From NCBI GenBank assembly GCA_033297075.1, contig MU858046.1, forward strand, positions 124,001 to 188,000: a DNA stretch of 64,000 nt, read 5' to 3'. Below are positions 43,624 to 56,029 of the stretch, one piece after another. The position numbers were made by a program, and so were the translations under genes. The notes beneath the pieces were generated by a model. The model did no database searches. It was not told the DNA's origin and worked only from the letters and a program-made list of their open reading frames with translations. The stretch comes from Rhypophila decipiens (Eukaryota > Ascomycota > Sordariomycetes > Sordariales > Naviculisporaceae). The stretch's first letter is position 1, and every line of letters begins with the position of its first letter.

Positions 43624-44614
43624 CTAGAGTATCACACAACCCGTTTGGCTGCGCGGTTTACGAGCTGCCATGGAAGAAATCACCAGGCTGAAGGGGCCAT
43701 GTTGCTCCCCGAAGAAGCTGAGTGATGATTTGGTGGTTAGCCGAGGTTATGTATCGTCACTTTTCTCTTGGCTGCTACAAAGAGATGTCCGTTTCTAGGA
43801 TAGAAGGCAATACACGAAGATGACTTGGATTGATTCCAGTCAAGAATATCCAAGACAGAACGGACTTTGAAGAGACAGAGAGAGAGTAGAGGACTAACCT
43901 TCTAACCATGATACTAACCCGCTTGATAGAACCCCAGTCCAACTTGGCCTCGGGATCCTCGACAGGCTTGCCACGATATGTCGGCTTGAACTCGGTAAAC
44001 GGTAGCGTGATGGTCTCCGTTTCCACGCCGGCGACCAAAGAGAAATCACTCTCCCAGCTAATGGTACTTTGTTCTCGCCCGTCCGGACGCTTGGGAAGGA
44101 TCGTATCTTTGAACACGATGGTGTATTTCTTGGCCTCCTTTTTCTTGGCTGCTGCTGCAGCGTCGTCGTTGCTGCTGCACTCGGGGGTGCTATTAGTATG
44201 ATGATGGACAACCTTCAAAACCAAAGCATCATAGCCCACGAGGTCAAGCGCTCCACCTTGGCCCTCGAAGATGGTTGTTCGCTGCGAAGCAAATCCTGCC
44301 CCGCCCAGGGCGGTGATATCCAAGTTACCCGAGAACTTGGCGGCCGTCGTGCATGTGGTTGCCAATCCTCCATCATCATGATCATTGTAATTGTCTTGGT
44401 GTTGTTGTTGAGGTGCTTGAGTCTCGGAGGCTTTTCCTTGCTCCGAGATTGCGCTACCGCAGTCGTTGCTGCTGGCTGCGGTACCTGTACCAGTCCGAAC
44501 AACAACACTCATGTGAGAAATACTCTTGCCCCCTCGGACCCGATCATCCGAGGCCGTCCAGTCGTTTTCGTCCCACGGTCTAGCAAGTATGCGCATAAAC
44601 AAAGTTAGCTCCAT
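43624..44614 (-). CDS. CIA30-domain protein
   Basis: Two exons (44614-43899 and 43717-43624; intron of 181 nt) encode 269 aa. The protein opens with DWTASDDRVRGG and contains FSGNLDITALGGAGFASQRT, LVGYDALVLKV, YTIVFKDTILPKRPDGREQSTISWE and TEFKPTYRGKP, then IKRVSIMVRS joined across the intron to FFGEQHGPFSLVI. These are the marks of the CIA30/NDUFAF1-like fold, a galactose-binding-like beta-sandwich. The founding member helps assemble mitochondrial complex I, but short fungal copies without a presequence are of uncertain role, and this one has no obvious presequence. Two insertions, one Asn/Asp/Gln-rich (~40-90) and one with a poly-Ala/Lys stretch (~140-163), interrupt the domain. The start is ambiguous: the frame stays open upstream to an ATG at 45031, which would add 139 residues of non-domain sequence. 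Confidence 0.88.
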
Positions 44615-45437
44615 GAACCATGAACTTGGATTGTGATCAACTGCATGAACCATATATCCTTGACAATGGTTCGTGGGATCGTTGGGAAAGAGAGATCTTG
44701 GACTATCATATCTCAAAGCGGCATGTAAACACCGAGCGACGGCCTCTACCCTTGTCCTACTTTCCCCCAATCGACCGTTTTCTTCTTCTCGTCGGATTTG
44801 CAATCCTTCGACAACAGAATCAGACGACGCGGTACCGGTACGATGGGAAGGTTCGGATGACTGCATCTCAACGGCTTGTGGTGTGGGATGGACTTTTTGC
44901 ACCAAGGGAGAATACCATGATATTGGCACGCTCCCCCACAACAATCTCGGATCCCAATCCAAACAAATACATTTTGTAGTTGCATTGCACTGAATCTCAA
45001 CCGTCTTGTGGATCTTTATCTCACCTTCCATTTGAGCCTCCGAAGAGGAACCGGTAATCCATGGCAAGCCGAGCTACCATCGCAACCGCGTTGTGTTGTA
45101 TGGTGATGCGTCCTTGTTTATAGCAGCTCTCTCACTGGCGAAAATTCCGAGAAACAGCAAGGCCCTTCCCGGTATGGATGAGCTCTCGACCGATTGGACA
45201 AGAAACGTGACGTCCAAGCAAGCAGTGTAAAGTCGTTCAAATTGGAAACCGGCTGTTACAGCAATACCGGTCATGTACCTCTATTCAGGCGTATGAATGT
45301 GGTCTGCACCAGCGTCAGCATTTATTCAGCTTCTTCCCGATGCACTGGTTTGCACACCACCCTCCCGCTCTGCTAAGAACTCAACTGCGGAGGGAGCCCG
45401 GGTACAGACACACACATCAACGGTTCTTGGCCTGGGG

Positions 45438-45445
45438 TATATAAG
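45438..45445 (+). promoter_or_regulatory. Isolated TATA-like box
   Basis: TATATAAG, followed 25 bp later by ATGCATCGG at 45470 and a GTTAGT donor-like site. No credible downstream exon was found, so it is a promoter-like signal without an assigned gene. Confidence 0.3.
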
Positions 45446-46422
45446 TAGGGCAGGAAGCTACCTACAGCAATGCATCGGTCGAGAGGTTCAATCAAGGTTA
45501 GTCTCAACCTGTGCTGCGGTGAGAATGTAATCGAGGTGGGGGCGTGTGTGTGTCGCCGTGGTGATGGTGATGGTGGGAGCAGCCGAGGTCGTGATGTTGA
45601 GTGGTTGACAGCTGCCAGCTGTGGCCCCCAAATCTCTTGGCAAAGAAGAAAGTGACAGAGGAAAAAAACAGTCTGGGGTCAGGTTTTGGCGGCGCCCCGT
45701 AGGGCTGAAGCTGACCGTAACTCTGCATTCTCCCGAAACAACAAAGTTCCCTCGGTGAAAAAGTGGGGACCCCGTACCGTTTTGCTTCAGGAGGAGCGTG
45801 CGCACGTACGGATACCAATCCTCTTTGCATGGATCGGCCACTTTTCGAGACGAAACAAATTTCGTGGATCAAGCAGTCGCGTAATGAGAAATGAGCCCAA
45901 CTCTCACCGGTTGTTCGGCGGGTTGGGCCGCGAAGAAAGGTTTTTATGCGCGATCAGTATCCATAAAGCCATATCGATACACAAAAAGCCAAAATGGCAG
46001 CTAATTTCGTCGAAACATACAGGCCCCAGAGCACAGCCCATTTTCTCAACAAATGTTACCTGTTTGGGAAGTGTTGCCGCATGAGGGATTTAGACGATGG
46101 AAGCGCGCTATCGCTGCCGCGTCAAAGGGCGTCGACTTGTCAAGAAAAGCTCTGTCAACAGTCCGCAGAAAAGGTGCAACAGCCATACAAAACATCGAGA
46201 ATGATGATCCTGCCATGGCCAAATCCGACACTAGGCGTGGATAGGTTGTAAGGTTGTCCACGTCAGTGGATGCATGGGCTGTTCTGTGTTTGATGGCAAG
46301 CGACCAGCATGTGACTGGACCAAATTCCGGCATGGGATGGTTCAGTGGTAAAGCTAAGGACAGGGCTTGGGAGACGGAGAAGGAGGAGGATGCAGAGACG
46401 GGGACGGAGTCCGGGCGGACAC

Positions 46423-46490
46423 GGCTGTAAAATGTTGTGGACATTTTACGGGCCCCGGCTGTAAAATGTTGTGGACATTTTACGGGCCCC
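46423..46490. repeat. Two perfect 34-bp tandem units, each a perfect hairpin
   Basis: Units 46423-46456 and 46457-46490 are identical and a third begins (GGCTG). Each contains GTAAAATG, a 7-nt spacer and CATTTTAC, then GGGCCCC. The arms can form an 8-bp stem. No protein-coding context is evident. Confidence 0.9.
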
Positions 46491-49400
46491 GGCTGACCCG
46501 TCCCGTCCCAACTCTCGACGTACCTGACTGTGGGATCTAGAAGTTGGGATGGTGCCAAGGGTGCTTGATTCTTTCCAGAACTTGCGGTCTAGAGCATCAT
46601 GTGGGTACTCGTACAGAGTCATACCCTGGAAAACACAAGCAAATTGGACAAGAGAAAGATGGAGAGCAAAGTTGACGATTACTCTCGTCACTGAAACAAG
46701 CATTGTCAGATCTGCGGTTTGTTCACCCATTGCTTAGGCCTTGGCGTACTGGATATCTCTCATCTGTCAAGTTGGCCGAGTTACCGGGCTCTTGTCCAAG
46801 TCACTTGCCTCCCATCTGTCGAGACCAGAAAGCCCGAATGGCGGCGGCGAATCTCCTCATCCTCGACGTATTCTGTTGGGCAAGGCCCCAATGGAATATC
46901 GCCATCTGGAGCCTTGGGCGCGGTGCATGTTCGACAGATGTCACAACCAGTCCGGCTACAGTACGGATACAGCAGGCAGGTTCAGAGTATGCGTGGTCCC
47001 GCAGGATCATTGACTCACGGGACTTGAGCCAGGATACGGCACAAGTGGTCGACCTCGCTCTCGGCCACCAGATAGGGGCATAGGCTTCCCCTGTGCGAGA
47101 TGCATCAAGGACGAAGGCGGAAATTCTGGCTCAGGTCGAGCTCCTTTGCAGCCACAAACCTTGACGTGGCAGAGACTTGGCAGCCGATTCCTCGTGATGG
47201 CTCCCATGGCTTCGCTGCGATATGAAGCCGAAGCTGCAGCAGGAGCTCAGGAGCAGAAGTGGTGGAAGCTGCAGCGCGAGTGAAGCTTTTGGTGCGGGTT
47301 ACTGGCATGGACATGGTGCGTCCGAAATTTCTCCACCTGCGGCCTCGCCATTCATGGGGTATCAAAATGAAAGGATTGCCAACTGGCTGGACCGATCCGT
47401 AGGTCTAGATCTAGAAGCCTAGATGTGATTGGGCCAACGGAGTCGCTGAATGGATCGACGACTGTGCTTGCTGGTTTGGGGCGTGAGGTTAAAATGGCCC
47501 TTGGCTTTTCGGAGTATCGAGGTGGATGAGGATTTGGGATTGCTCTGGCAGCGCAAGACAAGTCCAGTTGTGGCTTTCACGTCACGTCCGAGACGTCCGA
47601 ATCATACACTGCAGAGGGTCGTTGCGTGGAGAGAGACGGAAGCTTCGAGGGCGCTTCTCATCGGTCAACAGAACAGGCAATCATCTGGAGCCAGTGTGGG
47701 TTCCGAGTTCAGCGTCTCCATCATGGGACGATGATGTGTCGTACCAGCCTGCTTCCATGATCATCATGCAAGCCATTGAACCCATCAGGTACAGTACCTT
47801 TGAAGAGCAGAGGGTAGCAGTTACTTGTGCTCTTGACCAGTATTTGAAATTCAGCATATTTTCAGCATAGATGGGTGAAATTGGTTCCTCTCCATGGTTC
47901 GTCTCAAATTGGCAAACAATCGACGAACTGGGCAGGTGTCACAGAGTGTTCTTGCGAGCTTCTGTGGTATTATTTGGTTCACAAGCTCGCAACAACTGCA
48001 CAGCCTTCAATCCCACGGCCCCACGACGTCCACTTCAAACGTGGGAAAGAAGCTCCATCCCCAGCTTCCACCCCGGCCATTCCTCGGCTCTTGGATGGAC
48101 ATTCTCGGCAGACGGATCGAGTCCAGAGGCAAGACTGGCCAACCATCTTGTCAGTCGCGATTGTGGCTGCTGCGACCCAAAGCCGTTGGCGACTTGTCTT
48201 CCCCTGCAGGCTGCAGAACGAAGGAAAAGGGGAAACACGAGTGTATATCAAAGGTGTTTCTTGATCACTAATTGCTATCAACTTGGCAAGCCTACCCAGG
48301 AGCTCCTGATATCTCCGTCACACAAACTCCGCAACTCTCCACCTCGAAATGGCTCTCCCTTTACTGCCAACGAGAAAAGATGTCTCCTTGATCCACTGTC
48401 AAAACATGTCGCTAACCGGGAAAATAACCCACCCGTGCGGCAGAATCCCTCGACGCTTCTTTTGTCTTTTTTTATCGCTCGGCACCTGATTGCATCCGTA
48501 TATCTCTCCAATGAAGCGATATGGTTGTCCCCAGTCTCTGCGAGCGATGCAACTCTGTAAAGCACGGAGCTATTCTGTCAAAAGTCTCCGACTCCGTTTC
48601 TTCTGGGTCCGACATGTTCGCACTCTCAACCGGGACCCGAGAACTGGGGTTGCAACTCATATACCTCCAACTGGGTATATTGCTCAGGACGTTACGGAGT
48701 ACATGTACACTATATTCTACACTACTCGGTATGGAGACTGAGATATCACCAACCGACCGACAAGCCCTTGCCTGCCAAGATAATCCAAATCCCCGGTGTT
48801 TTCCAACTCCCGACCTCTTCGTCCATCAATCGCCATGGGCCTAGCCTAAACGCCGATTAATATCTCCGGCAGACTAGGGCCCAACAAGGTAATCAATGTC
48901 CCGAATGGACACTCTCGCAAACACCCCGCCCGGACGGTTACAGTTTGTGTAACACAAGTTCCATGAATTCTTCACCGCAGGGGCCTTGTGCCATCTTGTT
49001 GTTATGAAATCAATCACAAGAGCGCCCTTCCTCTCCCTGCTTGGCCTGCTAGAACCTCGCAGACAGCAGGATGCGAAGCGGGACCTAATCTCCATGCAAC
49101 GGGCAATGTTGGTGCCCCCGGCATTTGTCCCAGACGGCCAGACACGCCCAACAACCCGCTCACAACTTATACAAGCTTCCAAGCTCCTGAATCCGCTCGG
49201 CCGCTCGGTACCCCGTACGGCCCTCCTGGCCAACGAGCAGAGACCTTGAAGCAAGCCGAGACGCCCGCACAAATCTCCGCGCACCACCGAGTCCTTGTTC
49301 GCTTGCAGGAGAAGGCGTCAATCAACAAGCCGTCGACGATGTATTAGGATCACTACCCCGAATCGTCCAAGTCATTGCAGAGTCGCAATGAGGCAGAATG

Positions 49401-51617
49401 TCGTTGCGCACTCTGGTCCTCCTCCGTGGCCCCCACTTCCCTTTGCCCAAGTTGCAGTTCTGCCCCTCCATTCGAGTTCCCCTGAATACGCCATACGCTG
49501 CGTATATGTCTTCTCTGCTTTGCCCCATTTGAACAGAGACAAAGGCGAGGCGTGGTGCGAGGCATGGTCTATCAGTTCGACTTTACATAGACATTCCATT
49601 TACCGAATTTGTTTCCTTGATACAGCATTTTCCGCTGTTTTCCCCTTGGCTTGCCAACATGGAAAATGCGAGCGGCCGCTTCTTGTTGGTTGGGATTCTC
49701 CATATGCAAAGTCCCTGCCGCAAAGCTGCAACCGCCCAACGCAACCCGCCAGGCACAACGACGGCGCATCATTTGGATTTCTGGACGCCCCTTTCTTTTC
49801 TTTCACCCCTTTGGTACCGAGAATTACAGCAACCAGCGCCGGGCTCTCAACACGTCAATGTGTGTTATTCCAGCCAGCTGTGCCGCAATACCATGTTTTC
49901 GATATGGTAATGAAGGGCAAAAGGCTGGCCCCCAAGTTCTCGTCCGCGGCCTAAAAGGGGCCGAAGGGGTGCAGCTTTCATGGGCAAAGTACGGTACCCA
50001 CCCCACCGACACACTAACATATCTGAGTCTCCGATCCGAAAGCCCGACCCCAGTCCTCTGCCCCGTCTATTCGTGAGGCACGGCACCCGTACATACACAC
50101 GTATTCGCCAGGTACGCAGACGACTTGCGTATGTACATACACACACTACGAACATGTACCAGGAGGAGATACTGCTCGTCGGCCCAAAGGTCCGAAGCAA
50201 AAACGCCACTGCATGCAGATAGTTCAATAGTCCCAGGAACCAAGGAAGAATCAAGCAAGTGAACCATTCACTTTTCTTCTTTGCGACCCGAAGCTCCCGA
50301 AACCCCAGGTTCTTTGGGTTGTTCGAACCGGCCCTTTCCTTCAGCTAGCAACCAAAGTTCCCCCCATCTTCACACCAACAGATATCTGTTCATACCTTGT
50401 ATTCAAAGCGCCCAACAGAGCCGTAGTGGTGTGCGTGCGGGTTCAAGGGAGGGCCCGCCGCCGTTCCCGTTAGACTATCAGTGGTGAGTTCGGAAGCAAG
50501 ATTAAGTGATGGCCTTTGCTGCTGACTGGCGTTTTTGCTCGCATATTTTGGGAGAAGGGGTGCAGAAAGTTGAACCCATACGAAGTACGGATAAACTTGG
50601 TGGGATGTAAAGTGTAAGGTTACCAGATCCACCACCAAAAAGGTATAGTAAGAATGTTGTGTATGGGGAGAGGCATACAGTACCCGTGCCCGTGCCCGTA
50701 CATACAGCGTGCCAGACAGAGGGTTCTTTGTCAGATTCTTATTTTCTTTCCCACGCTGTGTGCTTTCTTTTTTCCTTGTACACAGGGCAATATGTATGTA
50801 GTAGTCACGCAAGGTAGGTTACCAAGGGCGTGGGATTCAGTAAGCAGTAGGGAAGAAGCGAAAATCAAGCCCCAAAAGCAAAACCAAAAAGCAATCGTTC
50901 CATTTTTATTCGGCAAGAAAAACATGGCCAAATAGAGTGATTACTCATATTCGTGTCGTAGACTTCTCGTGGCCAGCCAGCATGGGTATACGGAGTAGTT
51001 AAAACGATAACGACGAGAGATGGACGGTGCGCTCGCTTTCCGTTTCTGGATAATGATCCTACCTTGGGGACTGACTTCAAGGTTGGTTAGTATTAAACAT
51101 GTAGATCAAGGGCCTGCGACGGAGCATGCCCATGCCATGCCATGCCAACAAGTAATGAGACTTTTTGTCTGCATAGAGTGATGAGTGCTGTTATTCCAAG
51201 GCAGGAAGGACAGGCGTAGTTTGCGACTTTGCGTCGTGTTGGTCCACGTAGACCTCTCCTCGCGTGCTGTTGGTAGTAGTCCGCGTATGTACTGTCCATA
51301 CATACGCAATCGGACATATACGGAGAAGGACTCATGTCCACTTTGTCAAGTGCCAATATGGAAAATGGTCTGTCAGTCATGGAGCCAGAAGGAAGATGGA
51401 AAGGATTTTGCTATTGCGGGTTTTTGCGGCCGACAGACAATGCGCGGGACGAATGAATGTATGGGGTCTTGTAACCCGTAGTAGTGTTTTAGCTTGAAGA
51501 CGAAGCGTTTTCTGGGCAAGGCGTTGCCAAGATGTTCTTGACAGGGGGGAGGGAGGCTGAGGGAAGGATTGCTTTGGTTTCTTTTTAGTGGAGTTGAAGG
51601 AGTGTTCCAGTGAGGAA

Positions 51618-51621
<4 letters not shown>

Positions 51622-51653
<32 letters not shown>
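51622..51653. repeat. (TG)16 microsatellite
   Basis: An uninterrupted dinucleotide run in the gene-poor region about 2.1 kb beyond the 3' end of the bZIP gene. Confidence 0.95.
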
Positions 51654-51655
<2 letters not shown>

Positions 51656-53757
51656 AGAAAAGCAGAAAGTGATTGATTCATCGATATCGTATGTAGATCC
51701 CAAATCGAGAAATAAGAAACGATGGCGTTAGTTTCATGTTGCCTCGTTGACATTGCCATGTTGGAGGCACGCGTGCCATCCACGAGGGAAAAAGGGGGCT
51801 GAAAAAAGACATTCTGTTCTCGTGCGAAATGCATGGCAGGAAGTGAGAGAGTAAAATCTGGGGTAATTAAGTAGGCATGTCGTTCGGTGTAAGGTGCTTA
51901 GGTTAATCAAGGTGAAAGAAAAAACAAGGTGAGCTAAAGCAAGGAGAGTGACAGCGAAAAGGGGGGTGTTAGTTTATTAAGCCAGTTGATTTTGACTTCT
52001 TATGTCAGCTTTCCATGCTGTCTTCCTGCTGACTACTGGAAACGGGAATACCCTTTCACAACGCTTTGCTGACAGGCCAGGGTTCAAGGTCAGCAAGCAG
52101 CCAGGTAGATCTTGACAAGGGAGAACAAAAAAAAAAGAAAAGAATTATGATGTTTCTGGTGAATAATTGCCAAAGAAAGTTGCCGTCTTTTGGTGCTTGT
52201 TCCTCTTTGTCGAGCTTTCAACCAAGAGTAAAAGGAGGAAGAGAAGGAGGGCAAACCGGAGATGAGAGAGAGAGGGAGAGAAGAGTGTCAGGAAGAGAGA
52301 GAAGCACATCCCAAAAACCCGACAGCCGCGTTCTTTCCTCCTGTGCCGAGATACACAAAAGAAAACTTGCTCAGGGTCTTGCTGCTGTGGGCGTTCGATG
52401 GTGGAGACTACTGGTGGTCCCGTCGATAAGGTTCCTTCCGTGGACCCTGAACAGCTAAGTAGAATAGAAAAGAGGCTTTGATGGAGACAGAGTCAATGAT
52501 GCTGAAGGCTTTTGATTTGCATATTGTGTAGCTTGTCTCTCTCTTTTAGAACGAGACTAAGGTAGTAGTCTCCGTTGCCGTCAAATATGTGACATGTGTC
52601 TCTGCATGGAGCTCCATATACAGATTACCCTTCAAAACCTTACTCTCACTACCCTTATTCTGACCGTTGTAAAACTCGGACTTATCTCCGTGATGTCCGA
52701 GTCGTTCTAAGCGAAAGGAAAATGAAGGAAACCATGGATAAAGCGCTATGTTACGAGAAGTTTTGTGTAATACAGATAGATATCTGCTATTTACAGTCTA
52801 AAGCCACCTACTACCATTTTCCAAACCATGGGTCTGTAAGGGAAATGCCCTGTTCATGTCCGGTTTCCTAATCCACAAAATATCAAGAAACGCATCAGCG
52901 TCAGGAAAACAAGCCGTGGGAAAAAGTGGTCTGTTTATTGGATAAATTGAGTTTGATATTTCGCCGGCTTCCAACAAGGTACAAAGTCGAGCACTTCGAC
53001 GAACAGAAAGGAAATAGGTATGAGAAAAAGCAGAGGTAACCGCCCGCCCAAAAAAGAGAGTAAGAAAAGAAACGAAACGAAAAAGCCTGAGCTTCCCTTG
53101 GTCTGGTCATAAAATGTAGTAAAATAAAGTGCTTCCTTCGCCGTTTGTGTTCCATGTACAAAACACCCGCCTGATTTCCTATGCCTTGAACCCCTGTATA
53201 TATAATATGTACCCAAAAAAAAAGGTGATGTTGCGGTATCTTGATTGTTTGCCGTGCCCGACCCACCACAAAAGCATAAATTCGTAAAGAAGTCTCGATT
53301 AGGAGACTGAGAGAAGAGGTTGTAGAAATGCGACCCCGGTTCGTTTTGCGCCGAATGTCTGTTCCCCTTGCCGATTGGAACAGAACAAAATGTTGATAAA
53401 ATCAAAAGGGGAAAAAATATCGGTGTATATTTGGAGGATGGAGGACTTTAAAATTGCTGTTGATGGACCGTACCAGGCGAACCCGGCAGCGACAGCGGCG
53501 TTGCAGGGTACTCGTAGCCCGAGTCCGAGCAATTGGCCGAGTGGTCATAAGAGTGTGACAGAGGAGGAGTCTACATGCCAGGCACCCATCAGCAACCATG
53601 TTCGTAAAAATGAGGAATCATGTGTGAAATTCGTGAGAGTGTGATGGTTTTTCTTTTTTGTTGTTCTTTTTTTCTTCTCTTTTTCTCTTGCCCGTCTTCT
53701 TCTTGTTCTCCGTGGTGATGATGGTACGATGGCACACGAAAGGTGCGAATACCGCCA

Positions 53758-54707
53758 TTACCGACCGCTGTGGCCGTTTCCGGCACGATAATAGCGTGGG
53801 TCTGAAGAAGACGGTGCTGACGGTGGAGGAGGAGGTGGTAGTACGGATGGACTGCGCAAGGAACTCACATGAGGCATCGGCTGGTCGTATGGTGAGGACG
53901 CTCCCGCGCCCATGTCGACGCCGCTCGGCATGTAGCTGCTGTAGGACATGTACGGCATGGCCTCCTCGCCTTGGGAGTAGGGCGGCTCCCGCTTAATGAT
54001 GGCGTCGTTGAAGTGGCTGAGTGATGGCAGGGTGACGGGCACGCCGGTCGACGCGGGTAGGTATTCAGGGTAGGCATCTGTCGTCATGGGGCGGTAGGTC
54101 TGAACAGATCCGTATGGCGGCATGAGCATCTCTTCTGCCGGAGGAGGCGGATAGGACGAGTAGTAAGGAGCCATGGGCGGGCTGGGTGTCCTTTGCCGAT
54201 CATCGTAGGTCTGATGGAACACGTAGTCGTCTTCTTGCAGTGGTGGCGTGTACTGCGCTCGAGAGAGGTGCTTATGTGGTGACGAGGATCTGGCCTTCTG
54301 GGTCTTGCTAGGGGATTGGCGCCCCTTGTTGCTGCCCCTGCTTGCCGAGCTCGCTTTCTCGCTGCCGGATGGTGAGGGTCCATCTGTTTTCTCCTCTGCC
54401 CTTCGCTCGAGGTCCTCTAGGCGCTTCTTCAACTTCTTGCCTGTAAGACGGTAAAGGTTTAGCTTCTCCTCCCACGCACTCAATATCTCTTCCCAAAGCT
54501 TTTTCGCTACGTACGGTAGTTGCGCTGGGCAATGCGGTTCTGTATCCTCCTGCGCTCAGCAAGGTCTGAGATCTTGGTCCAGTCCTCGTCGGGGTTTGCT
54601 GAACTGCTGAAAGCACTGCTCGTGCCGTGACCCGAGTACTGCCTCGTCGGTTGAGGTTGAGGCTGCGCCGGGTAGGCATATGTGGGGTGGGGCATAGCGG
54701 CAAACAT
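53758..54707 (-). CDS. bZIP transcription factor (AP-1-like basic region)
   Basis: Two exons (54707-54515 and 54440-53758; 74-nt intron) encode 291 aa. The basic region spans the intron: AERRRIQNRIAQRNY ends exon 1 and RKKLKKRLEDLERRAEE opens exon 2, giving the NxxAQxxxR signature (Asn57, Ala60, Arg65). The zipper after it is short and weak. It is preceded by NPDEDWTKISDL, a lead-in common in fungal AP-1-like bZIPs. The rest is Pro/Ser/Tyr-rich, with a KR/SS-rich stretch after the zipper and a polyproline run near the C-terminus, suited to an activation domain. The family binds palindromic TGAC-type sites in the nucleus. The target pathway is unknown. It stands alone: no gene is supported for 9 kb on either side, which leaves room for long regulatory DNA. 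Confidence 0.9.
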
Positions 54708-55998
54708 GTTGTCTGATATTAGACTTGATATCTCCGGGGACTAGTCGATGTTGCTCCCTCGAGGGTGCTAAAGTATGTTGGCTGTGGGTGGGGTTCAACA
54801 AGATGTGAAGCGAGAACCAGAGTGATCCGAGAAGAGGTGGGAAGGACCAAGAAGTTATATATCTTGAGTTTGTCCACAACCACGGTTTGATGGGTAGGAC
54901 AAGTGAAATAACGTGGTGGGATGGAGGAGGGGAGCTCTTGTGTTAAATATTTCCTTCCAGGGACGCCGTTCCTTGCCAGCCCAGCCATGATGCGAGAGCT
55001 TGCTGCGGACGGGTAACGAATGGTACAGTACTGTGTACATGGTTGTTCTTCGCATCCACTTCCATCGAGGTATGGTCCTTTTTCTCGACCATGCCCAAAT
55101 CCGCCGTAGTGTACCGTCTCCAACATGCCCTGCAAGGATTCGAAGAACGAGCCGCGAGGAATAAATTGCTGGCTCCAGCAAAGTGACATCCGGTACCAGG
55201 GTCGAGAGGTACATTTTCTGTAGCCTGGGCACTAGTGTAGCCAGAGTACACAGTACCGAGTAACTCCACACTCCAGGTACTTGTGTACACCACACATTGA
55301 TGTACTCCCAGGTTGAGCAGGGGTGTGGTAGTGTGGGAAGGGGGGGGACAGGGGTCTTGGGATGGGCCTGATCCTTGGGCATGGGAACTTCTATTTCCTG
55401 GACCCTACGAGGAACGAAGCTAATGCAGGGAACCTGTATCCTGGAGTGTGTACTGTGACCTTGGACCAGTGGATGTACCTGAACAGGTCTCGGCATCCGA
55501 GCAGTGCCTCAATTCTGGGTCCATACCGCCCTGTCATACCGTACACCGTACCCCGTACCATGCCCTGATACAGACGAATGCCGTCGGGTTTATGGGCCAT
55601 AATAGGGTCGGAGACATTTTGGCAGCTCGAGAAGGGTGTGCCATTATCACTCCAGAGCGAATCGAATCCGAGTGCACTCGCTACCCATCGTCACTGCTAA
55701 TGTCTCTCTTTTCTTCCTTCGAGGGTTTACGGGCACGCCATCATCATTCAACAGTAGTCTCTTCACAAGAAGGTACCCTGCAATGAACAGATATGAGATA
55801 CTCCGTAACCCGTATCCGTATGGTAAACGACCCAGTGTCTCTCTAGCGCAATGAAATGCTGGGTGTGGCTGTTTCAGTGAATATCGATGCGGATACCCGT
55901 ACGCCATGGCTGGGGCCGAAAGAGCGGACAGACCCTTGGGATCTGCTACACAGTTAGCAGTGCAAAAGAGCTGAAGAAAAGGGGTGTGAAAGTAGCCA

Positions 55999-56029
<31 letters not shown>

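Larger units (their letters stand above)
44615..53757. other. Gene-poor 9-kb region, no supported gene
   Basis: Base composition is ordinary, not AT-rich, so classic RIP-type decay is not evident. Many short open frames exist on both strands, none with a domain or consistent splice pattern. It holds a strong TATATAAG at 45438-45445, a tandem hairpin repeat at 46423-46490, a (TG)16 tract, and TACGGAGTAC at 48693-48702. The right end near 53650-53757 probably belongs to the 3' region of the bZIP gene. Confidence 0.5.

Noticed and set aside
43775..43898. Read-through C-terminus of the CIA30-like protein
   Set aside because: Splicing from 43898 to 43718 restores RSFFGEQHGPFSL, which matches the family; the read-through tail does not.
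46338..46350. tRNA box A-like sequence TGGTTCAGTGGTA
   Set aside because: No box B, no anticodon arm and no acceptor stem can be formed downstream.
49295..49954. 219-codon plus-strand frame
   Set aside because: No domain and a Cys/His/Arg-rich composition typical of translated non-coding DNA.
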